NCBI RefSeq assembly: GCF_019263745.1
Contig: NZ_CP077107.1
Span: forward strand, 310,001 to 374,000
DNA: 64,000 nucleotides
Source of the DNA: Methanospirillum hungatei
GTDB lineage: Archaea; Halobacteriota; Methanomicrobia; Methanomicrobiales; Methanospirillaceae
Reading direction: 5' to 3'
Part shown: piece after piece, positions 34,825-43,129 of the stretch
Layout: every line of letters begins with the position of its first letter
Numbering within the stretch: the first letter of the stretch is position 1
Made by a program: the position numbers and the translations under genes
Notes under the pieces: model-generated
Databases searched by the model: none
The model's input: the letters and a program-made list of their open reading frames with translations, nothing else
Told to the model about the DNA's origin: nothing

Positions 34825-34905
34825 GCCACCGAACAGAATTTTTCTGATATCTCCATCACATCGGGAATCCATAGTGGTCCGGGGAGGGGAGAGAACCGTA
34901 AATTT
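34825..34905 (+). repeat. Hairpin repeat, copy C (stem decayed)
   Basis: It keeps GCCACCGAA, the tail CCATCACATCGGGAATC and the downstream GGGGAGAGAACCG, but the 3' arm of the hairpin has mutated to a T-run. It lies in a G-rich, gene-free stretch (34695-35116). Confidence 0.5.
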
Positions 34906-35116
34906 GCTTGGATATTATGGGAAACGATTTCCGGAGTTGGGTGAAGAGAACGGAAGTATAAGGGAAATAATCAAAGAATATATTTTTAGTAAAAAGAATA
35001 ATTCATGAAGAGATCCATATTCACAATGAGTAGTTATAAAGAAGATGAAAAATAATTATTTTTACCTGCCTGAGAAAAGCAATTTCTGAGCACATATAAG
35101 CGACAATAAGAGGTTC

Positions 35117-35419
35117 ATGCCAATGACAGAACGGGATGATGTACTTTCAATTTTGAAAAGGGAAGCCAATGACTTGAAAGACCGGTTTGGTGTGACACAT
35201 GTGGGTTTATTCGGATCTGTGGTACGGGATGAAGCTAAAGATTCCAGTGATCTCGATCTCCTTATTGAACTAGATCCAGTTTCAATTACATATCAAAAAT
35301 CTCTTGATCTTGAACAATACCTCTAGTCTTTGTTTCCAAGAAAGGTTTAAATTGTCACTAAGGTTGTCGGTTCCCCTTACATTCTCCCCTATATTTCCCA
35401 GGAGGTAATCTGGGCATAA
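35117..35419 (+). pseudogene. MNT-type nucleotidyltransferase antitoxin with two in-frame stops (copy 1)
   Basis: A frame of 101 codons from ATG 35117 (AGAGGTTC ribosome binding site) to TAA 35417-35419. It has the MNT signature GLFGSVVRD followed by DLDLLIEL (residues about 33-54). TAG (35324-35326) and TAA (35348-35350) interrupt an otherwise readable C-terminal half that ends VVGSPYILPYISQEVIWA. The duplicate at 38692 has Gln and Glu codons at these two places. So the gene lost function by two point mutations after duplication. The intact family pairs with HEPN toxins and neutralises them by nucleotidylation. Confidence 0.8.
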
Positions 35420-35756
35420 GATTCTGCCCCGTTTCTGTATCACACCCTTGACGAAATACAATATATCCTTAAAGGCGGATTCTCTTCTTCTTGATGATAT
35501 CAGACTTGACCCGGATTTAAGTCGTTCCATTCCCCGTTCTATAGAAATAATCGGTGAAGCGGTGAAAAATCTTTCTCCTACTATTCGGGATGCTCATCCA
35601 GAAATTCCTTGGAGTGCTATAGCCGGAATGAGGGATAAACTCATTCATGGATATTTTGGGATTAAATGGATCGTAGTTTGGTCTGTCATTAAAAATGATC
35701 TTCCTGACCTTAATATGAAGATTCGAAAGATCATTGAGAAGATGAGAAACGAATAG
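35417..35756 (+). pseudogene. HEPN (DUF86-type) toxin with lost start and frameshift (copy 1)
   Basis: Follows the MNT remnant directly. The first part, PFLYHTLDEIQYILK, is in one frame. The rest, from ADSLLLDDIRLDPDL to the end, is in another, so one extra base lies near 35475. The expected ATG reads ATA. The C-terminal part keeps the ribonuclease motif RDKLIH (R-x4-H) and SIEIIGEAVKNL, which are typical of the HepT/DUF86 family. The duplicate at 38692 has the same frameshift, so the damage came before the duplication. No functional toxin can be made. Confidence 0.8.
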
Positions 35757-35809
35757 AGAAAAATTATTTGACTAAAAAAAATTGTCTTTTTTCAATAAAA
35801 CGAAATAAT

Positions 35810-35947
35810 TCATTGACTTCTCTTTTGAACTTGACATTGTAGAGATAAATCATCAGATAATTCTTCGTTGAGAAGGATTTCATTCCAGTCTTCATCGCTC
35901 ATCTCCCAGAATATCTCATAATTTATTCCCAGATTAAGTATGCACAC
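35810..35947 (-). CDS. Possible 45-residue acidic protein
   Basis: A short frame from GTG 35947, with AGGAATGA immediately upstream, to TGA 35810-35812. The product is acidic (YEIFWEMSDEDWNEILLNEE) and ends QKRSQ. No family is recognised. It may be the remnant of an antitoxin or another small gene. Support is only a start signal and coding-like composition. Confidence 0.3.
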   Translation of the reverse strand: MCILNLGINYEIFWEMSDEDWNEILLNEELSDDLSLQCQVQKRSQ

Positions 35948-36015
35948 TCATTCCTATTTACTCCCGGTTATACCAACGAATCCTTAAAAATTGATTGGAG
36001 AATGAACTGTATCTT

Positions 36016-36050
36016 ACCACCGAACGGAGATCGGTTTAAGCTCGAAATCC
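36016..36050 (+). repeat. Hairpin repeat, copy D
   Basis: The stem ACCGA / TCGGT (36019-36023, 36031-36035), then TTTAAGCTCGAAATCCC. The tail is diverged, but a G-rich tract again follows (36100-36190), as after copies A and C. Confidence 0.45.
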
Positions 36051-36293
36051 CAGGAATTCTTAGTAATCCGGTTAATTGGAAGGACCAGGTATTTTCGTGA
36101 ATATTAGGGGGGGGAGTTTCGAAAGTGGGTTGAGAGGACAGGGAGTTGGAGCGAATCCAGGAAAGGGGAATAGGTGTTGGAGGTGGGTTTCGTTATAGCA
36201 AGGTATATATGTGCTAGTACTCAAGCCCTCAAACCAGATATTATTTAATTGAATAAGAGTACTTAGTTTACTATAATCAAATCTTATATTAAA

Positions 36294-36626
36294 ATGAATA
36301 ATATACCTCCTGTCGAAACCCTGTCGAATATAATTCGGGAAGAATTTGCAAAGCAAGATGTGATTGTCACATCAGTATATCTCTTTGGTAGCCGTGCTCT
36401 AGGAACAGCAAAATCAGAGAGCGATTGGGATTTTTTAATAATCATTCAGGAAAAAATTCTACATTCTTTACAACGAAAAATAATATCTGGAATCAGAAAA
36501 CGATTTATTTTTGACTTTAATATTGATGCAGATTTCTTATTGCTGGCTGAAAACGAAGTCCTATCTGCAAACAACGACAAAGGTAGAATCTCATACTATG
36601 CCTTACGGGAAGGATTACCGGTATGA
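36294..36626 (+). CDS. MNT-type nucleotidyltransferase (antitoxin)
   Basis: A 110-residue intact protein with the minimal nucleotidyltransferase signature YLFGSRALGTAKSESDWDFL (GS-x-R then DxD, residues about 30-48). It differs in sequence from the MNT remnant at 35117, so it belongs to another subfamily. Its stop overlaps the start of the HEPN gene as ATGA. In such modules the nucleotidyltransferase modifies and silences the HEPN ribonuclease. Here the partner carries a nonsense codon, so the antitoxin may now be without a target. No Shine-Dalgarno sequence is seen; an AT-rich leader precedes it. Confidence 0.85.
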   Translation: MNNIPPVETLSNIIREEFAKQDVIVTSVYLFGSRALGTAKSESDWDFLIIIQEKILHSLQRKIISGIRKRFIFDFNIDADFLLLAENEVLSANNDKGRISYYALREGLPV

Positions 36627-37027
36627 GCAATAATATTGAAACAATTCGACTATGGTGTCTAAAAGCGGATAGTGACTTAAAAAATGCCTCTCATGAAATT
36701 GAACACGAAGATCCGGCTCTTGATACCATATGTTTTCATGCTCAGTAAACCGTTGAAAAATATCTGAAGGCATTCCTGGTTTTCTCAGATACTGAAATTC
36801 CCAAAACACATTCTCTAATCAGACTTATTAGAGATTGTATTCTTATCGATACATCTTTTAGTGAACTTATTGATAAAAATATTGATGAACTAACTGATTT
36901 TGCTGTGGAAATTCGATACGCTGATGAATTTTACTTTCCTAGCATAGAAGAAGCACGTGATGCGATAGAAAAGGCTGAATTTGTCCGATCATTTGTTCTA
37001 TCTCGGATTACTCTCATTAAACAATAA
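36623..37027 (+). pseudogene. HEPN-domain protein with a single in-frame TAA
   Basis: The frame of 135 codons is readable throughout, except for TAA at 36746-36748 (codon 42). That TAA lies in the conserved CFHAQQxVEKYLKAFL block, where the second Gln is expected; a single C-to-T change (CAA to TAA) explains it. The rest (IRYADEFYFPSIEEARDAIEKAEF) is typical of the PF05168 HEPN family. It is coupled by ATGA to the MNT gene upstream. A recent loss of the toxin is the simplest reading. Confidence 0.8.
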
Positions 37028-37138
37028 TAAGAAATTCTCCGATTTAATACAGAAATTCAATTTTTGAAAGAAATACTCAATATTTTCCAATACACATTTT
37101 TATTTCTTGTTAAATCCATGGAATAATAACCTAAGTTC

Positions 37139-38684
37139 CCATTTCGACTTCAGACGCACATTGAGAACATACTCTATCGTAATCTAATTTCTCAGAATTT
37201 CACCGGAAAATGGTATTTGACAGTTGAAGGTTTTCCCATCAAAACTTCATATAACCACCCAATTATGGTTCTAAATCATTATGTTGATAGCATCAAAATA
37301 AAAGTAAATGTCCTATTTTGTCTTCGTCATCCACGAATCAACCGTATCTGTCAAATTCGATAGCACCGTTTTAAGAAATTTCTAGACGTATGCTTCAGTT
37401 CCGGGATCTCAAATCGGATTAATGAGACAAATACATGTACAATAAATCCAATGAATAGCGCTCAGTAAATACAATTATCGGCCCATACCCACAATGGTTT
37501 ATCTAGATCTCGTTCTAGAGGGAGTAAAATATCTTCATTCGAGTCCCTCTTCCGATAGGTCAGAAGGGCTTTTGTACGTGTCAAATTCTTACTAAATTTC
37601 AGGCAGAAATATCCCTCTCTCACCATTATGACCTTTCCTTCATGAAGCCTGACGGCACCATCTTCGGAGAGTTCCATCAGTTTCGTCCTGATAAAGTAGT
37701 CCACATCCACAAGAAAACTGTTTATCAAGAATCGTTTATTTGCCTATTTCTTGTCGATATTCTCCTGAATGGTGTTTGTTCCCTTTTCTCCCGGACGACT
37801 TTTCTGGCTCTGGATTCCAGCTTTTTGAGAACAAAAATTAGTTAGTACTATTCAGCTTCTCGATATTATTTCCGCGAATCCCAGATTCCTCATCAATAAC
37901 CTGAATAGTATATGCTTCAATTTCAGCGGTTATCTTGTCATCGCTCTTGTTGAGCTTCTTTCCGGTGAGGTATTGGAGATTATCTGCCCGGATCAACATT
38001 GTATCAGCGATCCTGATCGCTCCTGTATCAAATATCACCAGAGATCCATTCACAGCCGGTTGTATCTGCTGATATCTCTTCTTGAAATGGGTCTGATAAA
38101 TGAGATTGCCAGGTTCGATTATCATCCCAATTAGGATAAGTATCGCCCGGAAAGTTCTGTAACGCCAACGGAGATCTGTTTTATCGGGTCGGTGATCCCG
38201 ACCGTATCCATACTTTCCAATCCGGGCCTCATTTGCCATGAAGGACCAGGCTGGTTCGGTCATTGTTGATGCTGGTATGCTCAAAATCGTACCTCAAAAA
38301 TAGGACATCCGGGATGTCAGAGATGATATTATCACGATTCGGACCAAGGATTTCAAGGACACGGTAAAGTGTTCTTTCACTGAAGGAACGGAGGGAATAG
38401 CACGTACTACAGCCCGGTTGATCCGGTCGTGAGACTACTTCATGCTGAAGGTATCCGGCAATTTGTAGCTGATGAGGGCTCAAAATAGATTATTAATTTC
38501 GATACCCTTCGTCTTGTGTTTCCGGAAATATCGCGAAAACTAAGGTATTCATACAGCTATCACTGAGGAAATTGGTACCGATAGGAAAGGAGATATTTTC
38601 ATTCGACTCCAGTTCATTGGTTCTTTTTTTGGTCGATTCAAACATCACTAAGGACACATATTTTGTTGGTAATGGCAAAGTTGG
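37139..38684 (-). mobile_element. Decayed IS4-superfamily (IS1634-like) element, copy 2
   Basis: A sibling of 31684-33243. The left end is CCATTTCGACTTCAG and the right end AATGGCAAAGTTGG. One reverse-strand block at 37838-38284 keeps a long transposase fragment, with KYGYGRDHRPDKTD and NGSLVIFDTGA, then LQYLTGKKLNKSDD. That order matches IS1634-like transposases. Other parts are frameshifted. The right end abuts an MNT gene fragment, so this copy inserted into, or recombined with, the duplicated toxin-antitoxin module. Confidence 0.78.
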
Positions 38685-38691
38685 ATTATTA

Positions 38692-38980
38692 TTAAATTAC
38701 AATATCAAAAATATCTTGATCTTGAACTATACCTCCAGTCTTTGTTTCCAAGAAAGGTTGAATTTGTCTCTAAGGTTGTCGGTTCCCCTTACATTCTCCC
38801 CTATATTTCCCAGGAGGTAATCTGGGCATAAGATTCTGCCCCGTTTCTGTATCACATCCTTGACGAAATACACTATATCCTTAAAGACAGAATCTCTCAC
38901 TCTTGATGATATCAGACTTGACCCGGATGTAAATCGCTCCATTCCCCATTCTATAGAAATATCCGGTGAAGAAATAAAAA
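38692..38980 (+). pseudogene. Duplicate MNT/HEPN remnant (copy 2)
   Basis: Nearly identical to 35290-35560. The MNT C-terminal half is read without the stops of copy 1 (LQSLFPRKVEFVSKVV, then SPYILPYISQEVIWA) and ends at TAA 38829-38831. The HEPN start follows with the same start loss and frameshift as copy 1 and fades out after IEISGEE. The 5' half of the MNT gene has been replaced by the right end of the decayed IS copy. It is a fossil of a segmental duplication. Confidence 0.75.
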
Positions 38981-39031
38981 AATCTATGATAAACCCGCAA
39001 CCTTTTATTCCGGAAACACTATCTTGAAAGT

Positions 39032-39415
39032 ATGAAGTATGTCGACGGGTTTGTGATAACGGTGCCGAATGACAAGATCGATGAGTACCGTGAGATGGCA
39101 AAGATGGGAGAAAAAATCTGGATGAAGCACGGAGCACTCGAGTACTTCGAATGTGTAGGAGAAGACCTCGAACCGGGGAATATGCCAGGAACGACTTTTT
39201 TAAAAATGGCAAATACCAGACCTGGTGAGACAGTGATCTTCTCGTTTATCATCTTCGAATCCAGAGAACACCGGGATAAAGTCAACATGCTGGTGATGAA
39301 CGATCCCATGATGAATGACCCTGCCTGGACAGACAAAACAATGCCGTTCGACATCGAACGAATGGCATACGGGGGATTCAAGGTTATCGTCGAGGGAAAA
39401 AAAGATGGAACCTAA
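39032..39415 (+). CDS. DUF1428-family protein
   Basis: A 127-residue intact protein. Its opening KYVDGFVITVPNDKIDEYREMA, the central GDDL-like motif (VGEDLEPGNMPGTTF), and the C-terminal FDIERMAYGGFKVIVEG are the hallmarks of the DUF1428 (YbaA-like) family. This is a ferredoxin-like alpha+beta fold related to dimeric alpha-beta barrel proteins, and its function is unknown. Codon use is like the core genome rather than the AT-rich island, so the island ends before this gene. It is monocistronic and followed by a solo IS end. Confidence 0.88.
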   Translation: MKYVDGFVITVPNDKIDEYREMAKMGEKIWMKHGALEYFECVGEDLEPGNMPGTTFLKMANTRPGETVIFSFIIFESREHRDKVNMLVMNDPMMNDPAWTDKTMPFDIERMAYGGFKVIVEGKKDGT

Positions 39416-39420
39416 GTGTG

Positions 39421-39515
39421 CCATTTTGACTTCAGATTCTTAATAAGATCATCCATCATCATGATCTAATTTTCTCATATCTTCTTCGAGAAACGTATTT
39501 GATATGTAATGGTTT
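39421..39515. repeat. Solo terminal fragment of the decayed IS family
   Basis: CCATTTTGACTTCAGA and about 80 further bases align with the left ends of the elements at 31684 and 37139 (shared blocks GATCATCCA, CGAGAAA and GTATTTGA). No right end follows before the transporter gene. It is a deletion remnant of a third copy. Confidence 0.65.
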
Positions 39516-39545
39516 ATCCATCATCAGGATAAGGGGGTATATTTT

Positions 39546-41768
39546 TTATGATCTCCGGTGTATTACCCACTCCTCCAGTCGACCCATGATAGAAAGAACT
39601 GCCGGCATGATGATAATCGCTCCAAGCAGGGAGAACACGACCGCTATGACCGTCATTATCCCGAAGTTTGAAATAATGGGAAACGACGACAGAAGCAAGG
39701 CTGAAAACCCGAATGCAGTCACAAGGCCGGATACGGTAACCGATGCTCCAATCTTTTGTACACCGTTCTGAATAGCAGTCTGTGGATCCGGACTGGTCTC
39801 CTTCTCCTCCAGGTACCGTTCCATCATCAGGATAGTATACTCTGAGGAGACACCAATGGTAATTGCTCCAAGTGATGCAGTGATGAACGTGTAATCAATC
39901 GAAAATACCCACATAACAACGGCATTCCATCCGACTACACAGATAATGGGAAACAGCGGAGCAACTGCCACAATGTGCCGGTATGCAACAATCAGGAAGA
40001 GGAAGATCATCAGAAATGCAAGAGCGGTCATGAGTGGCTTATAATACACAATATAATCCAGAGTAATCGCATTTATTTCAAAATCACCAGTCGTCCTGAC
40101 GGTAAGTCCGGGTGGAGTCTCAACCCATCCCAGGGTATCAAGAATGACCTTTCTCATATCACTCGATTCCTGGGAGGTGAGATCAACGGTCTGTAATTCC
40201 AGAAGCCCGGAAGTAATTCCATCAAGATACTGCCGTTTCTCATGTGCCGGGATAACCGCCATGACCTGATTTAATTCGGTTTGCGAATATGGGATAATGC
40301 CATTATTATACTGCTTTATCAGGCTTGAAATTCCGGATACCCCTAATATTTTATCAGGATACACATCCTGGATGAAATTTCCATACCGGTCCATCCATCG
40401 GATTACATCAAGAGATGTCACATCCGGAGCAGTAATAAGCAGTTCAACCGGAGTTTGTGATCCCAGCATTGCGGTTACTTTATCCATGACAACCTTTGCA
40501 GGCATATCAGGAGGAACCATCGAATTTTCCGAGGTATCAATCGGTATCTGATCATCAATGACCATTCCCACTCCGGCTAACATCATCACGAGAACCAGAA
40601 GAACAAACGGTCTTCTGGCGATATGAAGAGCCATTTTAGATAGGAACTGATTATATGTATCAAACAGATTGAAACCACCGGAAACCATGACCTTGGGTTT
40701 ATAGTCCATCAGGATAGCAAGGGCAGGAAATCCAAAGAGTGTCACTCCATACGCACAAATAATACCTATTATTGCAGTCTGCGTAAATCCGGTAAGAATC
40801 GGGAGCGGAGTGATAAAGAGAACGATGAATCCCAGAGCGGTTGCTATCATTGCATTGAGCACGGCGTACCCGGTATTACAGATAGTGGTTCGAATCGCTA
40901 CCGGAAGCGGTGAGATGAGAAGTTCATCATTCAGACGCGACTGGAACTGAACGGCATAATCAATCCCCAGACCAAGAAGGACAGGAAATGCACCAATAGC
41001 GCCGATGTTCATCGGAATTCGTAACACCCCCAGAATACCAAACAGGTACACAAGGGCGGTAAGAACAAACACCAGGGGAAGGAGGCGGTACCTGACCGAA
41101 TCAAATAAGACGAAAAGGCCGACAAACATCAGGGCAAATGCACCCAGGATAAGAACAACAATCTCTGTTGTCATATTATCCAGCATCTGGTCATTAAAAG
41201 CGTCGGTTCCGGAAACCTCAATCGTGACACCAGGGGGAAGGACCGCACTGTCAATGATCGTCTGGATTGGAGAGAGGAGTGCAGATGGATCACCCCGGGC
41301 GGTGATCATACCGAGCATATGCAGGGAATCCGGCACCAATGATTCCTGATCCGATTTTGGCAGTCTTTGAAAAACCGTAGTAATCTCTGCATTTGTCTTG
41401 GGGAGAGTTCCTCCATGTGCCGCAAGGATAGCGTCCGCTGCCGTCTGCGTCCCGATAACACCCGGAATTCGGGAGAACTCTCTCTCCATAATCAGCAGAT
41501 CATGGAGCAGCGTGTAATCCAGGGGCTGTGGAGCATTAATATAGAGGAGAACAACTTTTTCAAGAGAATAATCATCGGTGTAGGTATTGTACCATATCAT
41601 CGACGGATCATCGGCTGCAAGAATGATATCTGAGCCTGAATCCATGGAGAGATTGCCAATAACAGTAAATGAGGCAAGAAACAGAAGGGCCATCACGAGC
41701 AGTACACCGGCAGGTTTCGCTATGACCAGATCTGCTACTTTTTCATAAAAACAATGAACCAGAGACAT
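39546..41768 (-). CDS. MMPL/RND-family transporter (HAE3-type)
   Basis: A 740-residue membrane protein with the RND layout in single-chain form: helix 1 near residue 20, a large extracytoplasmic loop, five clustered helices near 190-360, a second N-terminal-like helix near 385, a second loop, and five more helices near 580-720. The GIDYAVQFQSR and GVSSEYTILMMERY segments (helix 4 and helix 10) are the repeated family motifs. A GAGG site precedes the ATG. It is cotranscribed downstream of two CARDB-type surface proteins. Related archaeal exporters handle lipids, hopanoid-like compounds or drugs; the substrate is unknown. The frame is intact. Confidence 0.92.
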   Translation of the reverse strand: MSLVHCFYEKVADLVIAKPAGVLLVMALLFLASFTVIGNLSMDSGSDIILAADDPSMIWYNTYTDDYSLEKVVLLYINAPQPLDYTLLHDLLIMEREFSRIPGVIGTQTAADAILAAHGGTLPKTNAEITTVFQRLPKSDQESLVPDSLHMLGMITARGDPSALLSPIQTIIDSAVLPPGVTIEVSGTDAFNDQMLDNMTTEIVVLILGAFALMFVGLFVLFDSVRYRLLPLVFVLTALVYLFGILGVLRIPMNIGAIGAFPVLLGLGIDYAVQFQSRLNDELLISPLPVAIRTTICNTGYAVLNAMIATALGFIVLFITPLPILTGFTQTAIIGIICAYGVTLFGFPALAILMDYKPKVMVSGGFNLFDTYNQFLSKMALHIARRPFVLLVLVMMLAGVGMVIDDQIPIDTSENSMVPPDMPAKVVMDKVTAMLGSQTPVELLITAPDVTSLDVIRWMDRYGNFIQDVYPDKILGVSGISSLIKQYNNGIIPYSQTELNQVMAVIPAHEKRQYLDGITSGLLELQTVDLTSQESSDMRKVILDTLGWVETPPGLTVRTTGDFEINAITLDYIVYYKPLMTALAFLMIFLFLIVAYRHIVAVAPLFPIICVVGWNAVVMWVFSIDYTFITASLGAITIGVSSEYTILMMERYLEEKETSPDPQTAIQNGVQKIGASVTVSGLVTAFGFSALLLSSFPIISNFGIMTVIAVVFSLLGAIIIMPAVLSIMGRLEEWVIHRRS

Positions 41769-41793
41769 TGTCAGCCTCTTTGTAGAGTAATCA

Positions 41794-43119
41794 TCAGGCC
41801 AGCCTGCCCATTCGTTTCATGTAATAATACCCTCCGATAAGGAGAATCCCCAGAAGAATTACCAGGGATAAGGGGGAGAGAAGCACCTCTGCCACACCAG
41901 GGGCAGTTGTTTCCAGTTCTATCTGCATGGGATCAGAGAGTGTAATCAGATTATCCTCACCGCGATATTTGACATCCGTAAGGAGTCCATACGGTTTTAC
42001 CAATGCAGAACTGTCAAGATCAATCTCATACACTGCCTCTGCAGAGTCATTCGGGAGAATGGTTCCCAGAATAATACTGGACTGTGGAGAAGAAAGCGGT
42101 GCAATCGGTACAATTTTTGCAGCAGCATCATATGCCGGGGCATCTCCAACATTGGTATAAACCACCCTGACCGAAACTGATCCTCCCGGTTCAATAACCG
42201 GTTTATCATAGGTAAGGGTAAATTTGGGGCCTTTCCCCACAGGAATCCCGATTACCACCGGATGTGAACTGGTCCAGATCCCGTTCTTATCCTCATAGGA
42301 GATAATAAGAGAAGCGGGAATGGATGTGGTATCAATTATATCCTGCACTGATGCCCGCCACTCAACCGTTCGCTCTTCCCCTGGAGGAAAAGTGCCCAGG
42401 AAGTAGGTCCCTTGGTAGGGGCTGAGCAGACCATGTGGCTCCACAACCAGTTCAGCGGTAGCATCTTTCGGGGCATACTGTCCGACATTTCTGATTTTTG
42501 CCGTTATTCGTCCATCCTGACCGGGTGAGAGATTAGAGACGGAGATCTCATCTACCTGGGCCCTGACAACGCTTTTCACACTCACCGGAATCTGAAGGGT
42601 CAGGTTCTGATCTGCATAGGTGAAGACATTTGAGAGATCTGCCATCGCAACCGATTGGGCGTATTGTGAATCGATACGCAGAGCAAGATGATATGATCCG
42701 GCAGTAGCATCAGCAGGGACAATGACCGGAAAGGTAACGGGAACACCGGTATCAGGGGGGAGGATTGGAATGGTGAAAGGATTTGCAGGAATATCAACCG
42801 GGGCAGTTCCCGGCTCAAGAGTGAGCGTAACCCCATATCCAACTGCAGGACTTGAAAGAACCGGGTCTTCCGGGTCCAGGATCAGCTCCGGTGCATGACC
42901 GGTATTTCTGATTGAAATCGTAAGAGGGGTGATATTTCCAGGTTCCAATTCGCTTGAGCCGGTTATAGTGGCTACATATACCGGTTTACCAAACGGGACC
43001 GGTACCGCAGATATGGAGAGTGAACTAAGTGAAAGGATGAGGCATATCATCAGGCTCATCCGGATTATTCTGATTAATTTTTTACGATTCCAGGTCTTTG
43101 TACGCAACGGTTCATTCAT
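41794..43119 (-). CDS. COG1361-type membrane-anchored surface protein (1)
   Basis: A protein of about 441 residues. The frame is open further upstream into the neighbouring gene; ATG 43119 lies 10 nt after that gene's stop and gives a normal signal helix (IRIIRMSLMICLILSLSSLS). Three or four CARDB-like beta-sandwich repeats follow (each with ELEPGNITPLTISIRNTG-like or SPGQDGRITAKIRNVG-like openings). The end is a single membrane helix and a basic RMGRLA tail, so the protein is anchored with its bulk outside. It is the middle gene of a unit with the MMPL transporter, so it may form an external part of that exporter (inference). Confidence 0.83.
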   Translation of the reverse strand: MNEPLRTKTWNRKKLIRIIRMSLMICLILSLSSLSISAVPVPFGKPVYVATITGSSELEPGNITPLTISIRNTGHAPELILDPEDPVLSSPAVGYGVTLTLEPGTAPVDIPANPFTIPILPPDTGVPVTFPVIVPADATAGSYHLALRIDSQYAQSVAMADLSNVFTYADQNLTLQIPVSVKSVVRAQVDEISVSNLSPGQDGRITAKIRNVGQYAPKDATAELVVEPHGLLSPYQGTYFLGTFPPGEERTVEWRASVQDIIDTTSIPASLIISYEDKNGIWTSSHPVVIGIPVGKGPKFTLTYDKPVIEPGGSVSVRVVYTNVGDAPAYDAAAKIVPIAPLSSPQSSIILGTILPNDSAEAVYEIDLDSSALVKPYGLLTDVKYRGEDNLITLSDPMQIELETTAPGVAEVLLSPLSLVILLGILLIGGYYYMKRMGRLA

Positions 43120-43129
43120 GGTGGCACCG

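Noticed and set aside
34823-35008. A 61-codon frame through hairpin copy C
   Set aside because: It follows the repeat and G-rich tract and has no start signal or family signal.
28921-36050. CRISPR array
   Set aside because: The repeated hairpins are irregularly spaced over several kb and no cas gene is present.
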